The position numbers and the translations under genes are program-made. A stretch of 64,000 bases of DNA from Bradyrhizobium canariense (GTDB lineage: Bacteria; Pseudomonadota; Alphaproteobacteria; Rhizobiales; Xanthobacteraceae), in contig NZ_LT629750.1 in NCBI RefSeq assembly GCF_900105125.1, forward strand, positions 2,108,001 to 2,172,000. Reading direction: 5' to 3'. The notes under the pieces are model-generated. The model ran no database searches. It saw only the letters and a list, made by a program, of their open reading frames with translations, and was not told the origin of the DNA. How positions within the stretch are numbered: the first letter of the stretch is position 1; each line of letters starts with the position of its first letter. Shown here one piece after another: positions 15,353-23,339 of the stretch.

Positions 15353-16096
15353 TCAGTCGACCATTGTCAGGCCGCCGCTCACGCTCAGCACCTGCCCGGT
15401 GACGAAGCGTGACCGATCGGAAGCAAAAAACAGAATTGCGTCGGCGATCTCGGATGGCTGCGCGACCCGCTTCATCGGAATGGCGTTGACCAGCGCCTCA
15501 CGCATCTTTTCTGATTGCGAGGCGAACAGCGGCGTGTCGGTCGGTCCTGGGCAGACACAGTTCGCGCGCACGTTCTTGCGAACGACCTCGCGCGCCAGCG
15601 ACTTGGTGAAGGCGATAATGCCGCCTTTCGCGCCGGCATAGACGGCTTCGCCATAAGAGCCGACACGGCCCGCATCAGACGACACGTTGACGATGCGGCC
15701 CGACCCGGAAGCGAAAAGCAGCGGCAGCAGCGCTCGCGTTACCTGCACCGGACCCATGAAATTCAGTGCGACGATCTTGGCCCAATATTCCGGCGGGTTG
15801 TTCATGAAGGGCTCGATAATGTCCCAACCGGCAGCATTGACCAAAACGTCGAGGCGGCCGAGTTCGGACTCGATCCTGGCAGCGAGTACTTCGGCGGAGG
15901 CTCGGTCGGTCACATCGAGGGCCATGAAACGCGTATCGCCGACAGACTTCAACTCGCTCGCCGCCTTTTCGCCTGCGGCCACGTTGACGTCGGTCAGCAC
16001 GACCCTGGCGCCGACTTCGGCGAATGCACGGGCTGTCGCTAAACCGATCCCGGAGGCGGCACCCGTGATGACCACGATCTCGTCCTTGAACTTCAT
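15353..16096 (-). CDS. badH: BadH-like 2-hydroxycyclohexanecarboxyl-CoA dehydrogenase
   Basis: A 247-residue SDR with TGAASGIG (residues 11-18), NAAGWDI (about 87-93), Ser140, Tyr153 and Lys157. The NAAGWDI segment, the VNVSSDAGRVGSYGEAVYAG stretch, VCPGPTDT and the C-terminal GQVLSVSGGLTM are very close to what I recall of BadH from Rhodopseudomonas palustris, which oxidises 2-hydroxycyclohexanecarboxyl-CoA to the 2-keto compound. The start is the ATG preceded by AAGGAG; the frame runs 97 codons further upstream into the next gene's end. It lies between the hydratase and the ring-opening hydrolase, in pathway order. Confidence 0.75.
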   Translation of the reverse strand: MKFKDEIVVITGAASGIGLATARAFAEVGARVVLTDVNVAAGEKAASELKSVGDTRFMALDVTDRASAEVLAARIESELGRLDVLVNAAGWDIIEPFMNNPPEYWAKIVALNFMGPVQVTRALLPLLFASGSGRIVNVSSDAGRVGSYGEAVYAGAKGGIIAFTKSLAREVVRKNVRANCVCPGPTDTPLFASQSEKMREALVNAIPMKRVAQPSEIADAILFFASDRSRFVTGQVLSVSGGLTMVD

Positions 16097-16127
16097 AGTT
16101 GTCTCCTTGTCGAATACTTTTGGGGGT

Positions 16128-16886
16128 TCATCTCGCTTTCGAGGCGAAGAATGCCTCCACGCGCTGACGTGCTTCTTCCGTGCGCATGATGTGGCGCGGC
16201 TTTTCGATTTCGCGGGCGTATCCATCGACGGCCGGATCGAACCAGGCAGCGATACAATCCTTCGATGCGACGAGCGCCCCGCGCGAAAGACCGGCGACGT
16301 GCGTTGCGATTTCGCCGACGCGCGTGTCGAGTTCAGCGGCGTCCGCGGACCATTGAACAATCCCGAGCCGCGCGGCCTCCGCCCCATCGACTATTTCGCC
16401 GCCGAGGATCAGCCGTGATGAAACGCCGGGCCCGCAGAGCCGCGTTAGACGCTGCGTGCCGCCGGCACCGGGAATCATCCCGACGCGAGCCTCGGGCAAA
16501 CCGAGCTTGGCCCGCGTCGATGCAATGCGGAGGTCGCAGGCGAGCGCCAACTCCAGGCCGCCGCCCAGCGCCGGGCCGTCGATGACGGCAAGCGTCACCG
16601 TTTCAAGCGATTCGAGACGGTTGAATAGCCCGTGTAGCGATTCCACGTATTCGATCATCCTTTCAACGCCATCGGGTGCGACGAAATAACCGCGGATCAG
16701 TGTGAGATCGGCGCCGGCACAGAAGCATCTCTGATCACTGCGTACGACCAGGACGGTCGGCTTCATTTGCTCGACTTCGCCCAGCGCGCCGTTGAGCGCC
16801 AAGACAAACGCGGGATCGATCGCGTTGACGGGCGGACGGCTCATCAACATCGTCGCGATCGCGCCGGATTGCTCCACACGAATCAT
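16128..16886 (-). CDS. enoyl-CoA hydratase (BadK-like role)
   Basis: A 252-residue crotonase with the oxyanion-hole segment CAGAD (residues 56-60), GGGLELALACD with Glu112, and LPEARVGMIPGAGGTQRL with Glu132. Both catalytic glutamates of enoyl-CoA hydratase are therefore present. It would add water across a 2,3-double bond of an acyl-CoA; in the proposed pathway that is cyclohex-1-ene-1-carboxyl-CoA or a relative. Its ATG overlaps the ligase stop by four bases (ATGA). Generic fatty-acid hydratases look the same, so the ring substrate is inferred from its neighbours. Confidence 0.8.
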   Translation of the reverse strand: MIRVEQSGAIATMLMSRPPVNAIDPAFVLALNGALGEVEQMKPTVLVVRSDQRCFCAGADLTLIRGYFVAPDGVERMIEYVESLHGLFNRLESLETVTLAVIDGPALGGGLELALACDLRIASTRAKLGLPEARVGMIPGAGGTQRLTRLCGPGVSSRLILGGEIVDGAEAARLGIVQWSADAAELDTRVGEIATHVAGLSRGALVASKDCIAAWFDPAVDGYAREIEKPRHIMRTEEARQRVEAFFASKAR

Positions 16887-18505
16887 GACTGCCTGCCATC
16901 GGCCGATTCAGCGAGCTTCTTGCGGATGAGAAACTTTTGAATCTTGCCGCTCGGGTTCATGGGCAGTGCCGGCCAGATCTCGAGGCGCTCGGGCATCTTG
17001 AATCGTGCCACGCCCTTGGCGAGGAGAAATTCAACGACTTCGGCAAGCGTCACGCTGCAACCGGACCGCACGACGACAACGGCGCAGCCGGTCTCACCGA
17101 GGCGCGGATGAGGAACCGCGACCACGGCTGCCGATTGGATCGCAGGGTGGCTCACGAGATAGTCTTCGACCTCCCGGACGGAGATGTTCTGACCGCCGCG
17201 AACGATGATGTCCTTGAGCCGCCCCACGATGCGCAGCGAGCCGTCCGGAAGCAAGCGGGCGAGATCGCCGGAGCGATACCAGCCGTCGGCGGCAAGGTCT
17301 TTCGCGGTCAACTCCGGTTCGTCGAGATAACCGACAAAGGTGTTGGGTCCGCGCGAAAATTCCTCGCCGATCTCACCGACCGGCAGCACCAAACCCTCTG
17401 TCGAGACGATGCGCACCTCGATGCCGCCGAGCGGTCGCCCGTCGGTCGTCCAGGCGTTCTCCGCCGGATCGTCGGGATGCACGACTGTATGCGGCGGACT
17501 CTCGGTCGAGCCATAGATCGACATTACGCGCAATCCGATCGCGCCTGCTTTCCGCACCAAGGCTTCGGGGACCGGCGCACCGCCGCACATGAAATAGCGC
17601 AGGTCCGGAAGACCTGAGCCGGTCTGTTCGAGCGCGGCGGCGATATCGGCGAGAAACGGGGTCGCGCCCATCGTCCAGGTGCAGCGGTGATCGGCGAGTT
17701 GCCGCGCCGCGCGGCCTCCTTCGAACACGTCGAGCAACGATAACGTCCCGCCGAGTGTCAGCGTCATCACGACGCCATGCATGAAACCGGTGGTGTGCGA
17801 AACCGGCGACGGCATGAAGGCGATATCGTTCGCGCCGATCGCCAATGCCCGCGACAGCGCCCTCTCGCCAAACAGGATCGTATTATGCGTGTGGACCGCG
17901 CCTTTCGAGCGCGATTCCGTGCCGGATGTGAACAGAACCGCCGCCGGATCGTCGGCCGCGAGTTTAACCACGCCGGCGTTCGCCGTATACGAACACGCCT
18001 CCGTCCAAGGCGTTCCAATGTCGACCTCGCCGTCGCCGACCCGAACGATGGTCTGACCGGCAAGAGCCGCAGCGTTGATTTCGGATAGAGCGACTGTGAA
18101 ATCGACGCTGCGAAAGCGGCCGGAAACGAACAGTGCGCGGCTGCCGCATTTTGTCAGCACATAAGCGATATCGGCCCTGCCATAGGTGACAGGAATCGGA
18201 TTGACGATCGCACCACGTTTCATTGTCGCGACAAAGGCGACGACCGTCGCGCACCAATTCGGCAGGCAGACCGTGACGATGTCGCCTCGTTCGACGCCGC
18301 GCGACGCGAGGAAGCCTGCAAGCCGATCCGACTGCGCGCCGAGTTCGGCATAGGTCAATTGTTCACCGGAGGCGTCGCGCACCGCAATCTTGTCCGGCGC
18401 ACGGCACGCCGCCGCGCCGATCAGGCCAGGAATAGTGTCATCGCGCCAGTAACCGGCAGCATGGTATTCGGCCGTGCGGCCCGGATCTGGCCTCGGCATC
18501 CACAT
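16883..18505 (-). CDS. acyl-CoA ligase, AMP-forming (AliA-like role)
   Basis: A 540-residue adenylate-forming ligase that would activate a carboxylic acid to its CoA thioester using ATP. Motifs seen: the phosphate loop LFTSGTESRSKGAVHTH, MSIYGSTESPP, YRSGDLARLLPDGS, IVGRLKDIIVRGGQNIS, and the catalytic Lys in NPSGKIQKF. The phosphate loop is unusual: ESRSKG stands where most members have TGxPKG. The ATG shares one base with the upstream SDR stop and the stop overlaps the hydratase start, so translation is tightly coupled. By context it activates an alicyclic or related acid. Confidence 0.85.
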   Translation of the reverse strand: MWMPRPDPGRTAEYHAAGYWRDDTIPGLIGAAACRAPDKIAVRDASGEQLTYAELGAQSDRLAGFLASRGVERGDIVTVCLPNWCATVVAFVATMKRGAIVNPIPVTYGRADIAYVLTKCGSRALFVSGRFRSVDFTVALSEINAAALAGQTIVRVGDGEVDIGTPWTEACSYTANAGVVKLAADDPAAVLFTSGTESRSKGAVHTHNTILFGERALSRALAIGANDIAFMPSPVSHTTGFMHGVVMTLTLGGTLSLLDVFEGGRAARQLADHRCTWTMGATPFLADIAAALEQTGSGLPDLRYFMCGGAPVPEALVRKAGAIGLRVMSIYGSTESPPHTVVHPDDPAENAWTTDGRPLGGIEVRIVSTEGLVLPVGEIGEEFSRGPNTFVGYLDEPELTAKDLAADGWYRSGDLARLLPDGSLRIVGRLKDIIVRGGQNISVREVEDYLVSHPAIQSAAVVAVPHPRLGETGCAVVVVRSGCSVTLAEVVEFLLAKGVARFKMPERLEIWPALPMNPSGKIQKFLIRKKLAESADGRQS

Positions 18506-19287
18506 CAGGCGGCACCTCCCGATTTCGGACGGCCCGCAATATGGCTGTGAATGCTGCCGAGCAGGCCACCGTCTACGAGTATGTTCTGACCTGTCAGGTA
18601 GCCGGCGTCGGACGAGATCAGGAACTCGACCACGCCAGCCAGATCGCGAACCGGATCGCCGATCCGGTGCATCGGTATCAGCGCCTCCCGTGCGGCCTTC
18701 TTCTCCGGATCGGCATAAATCGGAGCGGTCATCGCGCTGAGAAACAAACCGGGCGAAACGGCGTTAACGCGCACGCCTGACGCCGCCCATTCCAGGGCCA
18801 GTGTACGGACAAGCATAATCAACGCTGCCTTGCTCGGGCTGTAGGCGCCGGTCCCGGGATAAGGCTCCACGCCGGACATCGACGCCACCGCGACAAATGA
18901 CCCCTTGCTGGCTGCAAGATGGGGCTGCGCGGCGCGCGCCAACATCCAGGGAGCGCGCACATTGACCGAGAAGATTCGATCCCAGGCCTCATCCTCGAGT
19001 TCGGCAAGCATCCCCGGCGCCACAATCCCCGCGTTGGAAATTATCGCGTCGAGCCCTCCGAGAGATGCTGCGGCCTTCTCAACGAGAGCGGCCGGCGTCG
19101 CCGGATCGCGCAAATCGCCGACCAGACCTTCGACCTCGGCGCCTCGATTCCTGCAGACCGAGACGGCTTCATCGTGTTCGCGCGATGAAACCGACGCGCA
19201 AAGCGCAAGATGCGCGCCGGGCTTGGCCAACCTTTCGGCGATGGCGCGTCCGATGCCACGGCTTGCACCGGTTAGAAGGATTCGCAT
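18505..19287 (-). CDS. short-chain dehydrogenase/reductase
   Basis: A 260-residue SDR with TGASRGIG near the N-terminus, SNAG, the Ser in VASMSGVEPYPG and YSPSK, and a VDGGLL end, followed by a 19-residue tail. The central GDLRD marks the adenine-side Asp. It would oxidise or reduce a ring hydroxyl or keto group. It lies between the acyl-CoA dehydrogenase and the ligase and shares one base with the ligase start. This is the second SDR of unknown specificity in the cluster, which suggests the substrate carries an extra oxygen function. Confidence 0.85.
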   Translation of the reverse strand: MRILLTGASRGIGRAIAERLAKPGAHLALCASVSSREHDEAVSVCRNRGAEVEGLVGDLRDPATPAALVEKAAASLGGLDAIISNAGIVAPGMLAELEDEAWDRIFSVNVRAPWMLARAAQPHLAASKGSFVAVASMSGVEPYPGTGAYSPSKAALIMLVRTLALEWAASGVRVNAVSPGLFLSAMTAPIYADPEKKAAREALIPMHRIGDPVRDLAGVVEFLISSDAGYLTGQNILVDGGLLGSIHSHIAGRPKSGGAA

Positions 19288-19374
19288 TATCTTTCATCCC
19301 TTCACATGACTCAAAGCACAACCGGTGAAAATGCTTTCATAGTCCGGCTGGACGGTCGTTATTGCTCTTCTGGA

Positions 19375-20514
19375 TCACAGCGTCCGTCCGATGATCTCGC
19401 GCATGATCTCGTTGGAGCCGCCGTAGATGCGGTGGACGCGGGCATCCGCGAATGCGCGCGCGATCGGATACTCCCACATGTAACCGTAGCCGCCGTGAAG
19501 CTGCAGACATTGATCGACCACGCGCCCCATCAATTCGGTGCACCAGTACTTCGCCATTGCAGCGACCACGACATCGAGCCGCCCTTCGTTCGCCTCGCGC
19601 AGGCAGCGATCGATAAAAACCTGGGCAATCTCGATCTCGGTCTTGACCTCGGCCAGGCGGAAACGCGTGTTCTGGAAATCCGCGACCGGGGTTCCGAAGG
19701 CCTTGCGCTCGCGTGTGTAGTCGCGGGTCCATGCAAGCGCGGCCACCGAAGTCGCTACGGCACCGACCGCGATCTGAAGCCGTTCCCAGGCGAGTTCTTT
19801 CGCCAGCAACCGGAAGCCCCCTCCTTCTTCGCCGAGAATGTTGGCAGCCGGAATCCGCACGTTGTCGAAGAAGAGCTCGCAAGTATCCTGCGCCTTCATC
19901 CCAATCTTCTCGAAATTCTTACCTCGGGTGACGCCGGATCGAGAGGCCTCGACCACGACCAGCGTAATATCCTTCGCGCCCGCCTCATTCGATTTGGCTG
20001 CGACGAGCAGCAGATCGGCGCATTGACCATTGGTTATGAAGGTCTTCTGACCATTCAACACCAAGTCCTCGCCGTCGCGGATCGCCGTCGTACGAATCGA
20101 ACGCAGGTCGGAGCCGGCGCTCGGCTCGGTCAAAACAATGGCGCCGATCATGTCGCCGGCGGCCATGGCCGGAAGCCAGCGATGCTTCTGCTCGTCCGTT
20201 CCGTAATTCAGGATGTACGGCGCCACGATGTCGGAATGCGTCGAGAAGCCTGGACCGGACAGGCCGAGATATGATTGCTCTTCGATCAGTACGGCTGCAG
20301 CCAGGCGGTCGGCACCGCCGCCGCCATATTCCGCCGGCAAAGCAACACAAAGCAGACCTGCCTCCCCGGCCTTCTTCCAGACAGATCGGGGCGCGACTCC
20401 GGCCTTCTCCCAATCGCGGTGATGAGGAACGACCTCCCGTTCGAAGAACTTCCGCGCCGACTCGCGAAGCATGTCGTGCTCAAACGAGAAGATTTCACGC
20501 GCCAATATCGCCAT
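19375..20514 (-). CDS. acyl-CoA dehydrogenase (AliB-like role)
   Basis: A 379-residue flavoprotein with the acyl-CoA dehydrogenase signatures: FEHDMLRESARKFFEREVVP, TEPSAGSDLRSI (FAD-binding strand), GQKTFITNG, RKAFGTPVADFQ, QLHGGYGYM and YGGSNEIMREIIGR. The base used by medium-chain enzymes (YEG) is Gly here, while LAWERL supplies the Glu used by the isovaleryl/long-chain branch. It would introduce a 2,3-double bond. The start is the ATG preceded by GGAGG; the frame is open 24 codons further. It is the first gene of the minus arm, directly facing the divergent operator. Confidence 0.85.
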   Translation of the reverse strand: MAILAREIFSFEHDMLRESARKFFEREVVPHHRDWEKAGVAPRSVWKKAGEAGLLCVALPAEYGGGGADRLAAAVLIEEQSYLGLSGPGFSTHSDIVAPYILNYGTDEQKHRWLPAMAAGDMIGAIVLTEPSAGSDLRSIRTTAIRDGEDLVLNGQKTFITNGQCADLLLVAAKSNEAGAKDITLVVVEASRSGVTRGKNFEKIGMKAQDTCELFFDNVRIPAANILGEEGGGFRLLAKELAWERLQIAVGAVATSVAALAWTRDYTRERKAFGTPVADFQNTRFRLAEVKTEIEIAQVFIDRCLREANEGRLDVVVAAMAKYWCTELMGRVVDQCLQLHGGYGYMWEYPIARAFADARVHRIYGGSNEIMREIIGRTL

Positions 20515-20571
20515 GGCGGCCCTCCGGGTTTGTGCTTGGGATTCAGCCGAGAATTGGGTCCCAATTTGAGT

Positions 20572-20589
20572 TGACTGACTGTTCAATCA
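20572..20589. promoter_or_regulatory. candidate TetR-type operator in the divergent promoter
   Basis: An imperfect palindrome, TGACTGA-CTGT-TCAATCA, with half-sites of the form TGAYTGA and TCARTCA. Spaced half-sites of this kind are typical of TetR-family regulators of acyl-CoA pathways. It lies between the acyl-CoA dehydrogenase (minus) and the solute-binding protein (plus), so one bound dimer could control both arms. The TetR gene at 22152 is the obvious candidate. I saw no second perfect copy in the cluster. Confidence 0.55.
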
Positions 20590-20728
20590 TCTCTAAGGAT
20601 AAGTCAAGCACACATTGAAGGTGCCGACGCGAACAGAGATTGCCGCAAATTCTTGTTGCGGCTCTCGCCGGCCACGAAGCCCGGCCTCGCGAACGTGTTT
20701 TGCCGGGTGGATACAGGAGGAGTGAGGC

Positions 20729-21970
20729 ATGAAACTCGATCGCCGCACGCTCATGGGAGGCGGCCTTGCTTTCGCTGGCGTCGTTTGGTCTGCCGGCGTT
20801 TCGCGCGCCCAGGCCGCGAGCACAATTCGCATCGGCCATATCACCGATATGGCTGGCGTCTATCGAGATGTGGAAGGCCCTACCAGCGTCGCCTGCGTGA
20901 AGCAGGCGATCGAAGAATTCGTCGCACAAAACCCTGAGATAAAAATCGAGCTTCTCGTCGCCGATCATCAGAACAAGGCGGATGTCGGGCTCGGGATCAT
21001 CCGGCGCTGGTTCGATGAAAACGACGTCGACGTCATCACCAATGTCGGCAACTCCTCCGTGGCTCTCGGTGCCAAGACACTCGTCGAGAACAAGGACAAG
21101 GTCGCGCTGATCACGTCCGCCGGCAGCTCCGATCTCACCGGCAAGAGCTGCAGCACAAACATGCTGCATTGGTCCTGGGATTCCTGGTGCCTCGCCCATT
21201 CGACAGCGACGTCGCTGGTCAGGGCCGGCGGGGACAAGTGGTTCTTTGTGACAGCGGACTACGCTTTCGGGCACGCGGCGCAAGCCGACGCGACGAAATT
21301 CGTGGAACTCGCCGGCGGCGAGGTGCTGGGCTTCGTTCGCTACCCCTATGGTGCAACAAGCGATTTTTCGTCCTTCCTGCTCCGCGCACAAAGCAGCGGC
21401 GCCAACGTCGTCGCTTTTGCCAATTCCGGCGCCGATCTTATCAATTGTCTGAAGCAGGCTGAGGAATTCGGCCTGACGGCATCAGGCGCACGGCTCGCCG
21501 CCATGGTCGGTTACATCACCGATGTTCTCGGCATGGGCTTGCAAGTTGCCAAGAGTCTTACGCTGACTGAGACCTTTTATTGGGATCTCAACGACCGCAC
21601 CCGCACATTCATGAACCGCATCAAGCCGAAGCTTGAGAATGGCGTGTTCCCAAATATGAGCCAGGCCGGTGATTATTCCGCGACCCTGCATTACCTCAAG
21701 GCAGTCCGGGAACTCGGAGTTGGGCGTGCCAAAGCGTCGGGTCGTGACGTTATTGAACTCATGAAGAAGATGCCGACAGACGACGATTGCTTCGGCCAAG
21801 GGAGCATCCGGGCCGACGGCCGCAAGATTCATCCCGCCTATCTTTTCGAGGTGAAAAAGCCGGAGGAAAGTAAACAGCGCGGCGACATCTACAAGCTCAT
21901 ATCGACCCTGCCCGCTGACGAGGCTTTCCGCCCGATCACCGAAGGCAATTGCCCGTTGATCCACAGCTGA
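20729..21970 (+). CDS. ABC-type solute-binding protein (branched-chain type), Tat signal
   Basis: A 413-residue periplasmic binding protein. The N-terminus LDRRTLMGGG followed by a hydrophobic stretch and AQA looks like a twin-arginine signal. The mature part has the type-I fold seen in Liv-type proteins (IRIGHITDMAG, ADHQNKADVG, VTADYAFGHAAQADATKF). GGAGG lies upstream of the ATG. It would capture a small acid or amide for uptake. No Liv permease or ATPase gene is adjacent, so it either uses a transporter encoded elsewhere or acts as a sensor. It opens the plus arm of the cluster. Confidence 0.85.
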   Translation: MKLDRRTLMGGGLAFAGVVWSAGVSRAQAASTIRIGHITDMAGVYRDVEGPTSVACVKQAIEEFVAQNPEIKIELLVADHQNKADVGLGIIRRWFDENDVDVITNVGNSSVALGAKTLVENKDKVALITSAGSSDLTGKSCSTNMLHWSWDSWCLAHSTATSLVRAGGDKWFFVTADYAFGHAAQADATKFVELAGGEVLGFVRYPYGATSDFSSFLLRAQSSGANVVAFANSGADLINCLKQAEEFGLTASGARLAAMVGYITDVLGMGLQVAKSLTLTETFYWDLNDRTRTFMNRIKPKLENGVFPNMSQAGDYSATLHYLKAVRELGVGRAKASGRDVIELMKKMPTDDDCFGQGSIRADGRKIHPAYLFEVKKPEESKQRGDIYKLISTLPADEAFRPITEGNCPLIHS

Positions 21971-21987
21971 TGAGGTGATTCCCTGCC

Positions 21988-22155
21988 ATGTCCGGAGATA
22001 TCGAGATCAAGCTATGCCCTGCGATGCCGGAGGCGCTACAGGGGTTGGCTCCCCAAGAACGCATTCACATTACCAGGCCTGAACTCACCCGGCGGAGGCC
22101 GGCAAAATATCACTTGGCTGAACAGCCATTCATTTTAGGCAGAGCCCGAACATGA
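21988..22155 (+). CDS. possible 55-residue leader or small protein coupled to tetR
   Basis: A short frame with an ATG preceded by GAGGTG. Its stop overlaps the TetR start in an ATGA arrangement. The product is hydrophilic with a basic middle (RPELTRRRPAKY) and no recognised domain. Overlap with the regulator suggests translational coupling; it may equally be a chance frame in the 180-base gap. Codon composition alone does not settle it. Confidence 0.3.
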   Translation: MSGDIEIKLCPAMPEALQGLAPQERIHITRPELTRRRPAKYHLAEQPFILGRART

Positions 22156-22832
22156 CCTATGAAGTGACCAGCATCGTTGAAGATGCTGCCCTCGTCGAGA
22201 AGCGGCGGAAGCAGATCGTGGATGCCGCGACCACACTGTTTTCTTCGCAGGGGTTCTTCCGGACCACCATCAAGGAGATCGCCAAGCTCGCCGGCATCAG
22301 CTCCGGCCTCATCTATCAATATGTGACCGACAAGGAAGACGTTCTTCTCCTGGTCCTTCTCGAAGTGGTGGATGCCTATGCTAGGGAGCTTCCGGCCGCC
22401 ATTGAATCTGCCACCGATCCTCTTGATCGATGTGTCGCTGCTATCGTGGCCTATTGCCGGGTCGTAGATGCGCATCGCGCAGCAACCGTCCTCGCCTATC
22501 GATCGACCAAGTCATTATCCGAAGACCGGCGCGTGAGGATCCAACGGCGCGAGCTGGAGACCAACCAGATCATCGCCGGTGTAATCACCGAATGTGTCCG
22601 CAAGGGATATTTCAGGCGCGTGAACGTCAACGTGTTGACGTACCAGATCGTCATGACGGCCCACGCATGGGCCCTGAAGAGTTGGTATTTCAAAACGATC
22701 CTCACGCTAGACGATTATATCGAACACAGCCTGGACATTCTGCTGAAAGGCGTCCTTGCGCCCTCTGCAGAGAAAAAATGGCAATCCATTTCGAAGGACA
22801 TGGCATCGCCACCGTCAAACCCGAGCCGCTAA
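22152..22832 (+). CDS. TetR-family transcriptional regulator
   Basis: A 226-residue regulator. Residues about 18-65 form the TetR DNA-binding domain (RRKQIVDAATTLFSSQGFF, TTIKEIAKLAGISSGLIYQY), and the rest is an all-helical ligand domain with the shape of acyl-CoA-sensing members. It probably represses the cluster until an acyl-CoA intermediate binds. The TGAYTGA-N4-TCARTCA palindrome about 1.6 kb upstream, between the two arms, is the proposed operator. The gene lies between the binding protein and the tctBA genes on the same strand. Confidence 0.85.
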   Translation: MTYEVTSIVEDAALVEKRRKQIVDAATTLFSSQGFFRTTIKEIAKLAGISSGLIYQYVTDKEDVLLLVLLEVVDAYARELPAAIESATDPLDRCVAAIVAYCRVVDAHRAATVLAYRSTKSLSEDRRVRIQRRELETNQIIAGVITECVRKGYFRRVNVNVLTYQIVMTAHAWALKSWYFKTILTLDDYIEHSLDILLKGVLAPSAEKKWQSISKDMASPPSNPSR

Positions 22833-22871
22833 AAGTTGGATCAAGGCAATTTCTCTGCCGAGGGGATGGAA

Positions 22872-23336
22872 ATGTACAGCTTCCTCAACAAATACAACAA
22901 AGACTACTACGGCGGGGGCTTGATGATGCTCATCGGTCTTGCCGCGGCGATACAGGGCAGGACCTACAACGTGGGTACCATGAGCAAGATGGGCTCAGGC
23001 TTTTTTCCCGTTGCGCTCGGTGTACTTCTAATCCTCGCAGGCGCGATGATCGCGCTCACGGCAAAAGCTGCCGTACCTGCCGATATTAAAACGCAGGTTG
23101 CGCCGGAATGGCGCGGCTGGCTCTGCATAACCCTTGGCATCATCGCCTTCGTTGTCTTGGGACGATACGGTGGTTTGTTACCAGCTACTTTTGCAATCGT
23201 GTTTATTTCGGCGATGGGTGATCGCCAGAACACGATCGGGCAAGCACTGAGCCTGTCTCTGGTGATGACCGCTGTCGCCGTAGCGGTCTTCTGGTGGGCG
23301 CTCCAACTGCAATTTGCTTTGTTTCGTTGGGGTTGA
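22872..23336 (+). CDS. tctB: tripartite tricarboxylate transporter, small membrane subunit TctB
   Basis: A 154-residue protein with four membrane helices, typical of TctB: an N-terminal GGGLMMLIGLAAAIQ span, a TMSKMGSGFFPVALGVLLIL loop and helix (the conserved GxFP turn), then two more spans. TctB works with TctA and a periplasmic TctC to import carboxylates using an ion gradient. I start it at MYSFLNK, where GAGGGG lies upstream; a TTG 12 codons earlier is less likely. The tctA gene begins three bases after the stop. Confidence 0.85.
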   Translation: MYSFLNKYNKDYYGGGLMMLIGLAAAIQGRTYNVGTMSKMGSGFFPVALGVLLILAGAMIALTAKAAVPADIKTQVAPEWRGWLCITLGIIAFVVLGRYGGLLPATFAIVFISAMGDRQNTIGQALSLSLVMTAVAVAVFWWALQLQFALFRWG

Positions 23337-23339
23337 GCA

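Noticed and set aside
19306..20274. A 322-codon plus-strand frame opposite the acyl-CoA dehydrogenase
   Set aside because: The minus-strand gene carries all family signatures; the plus frame is antisense.
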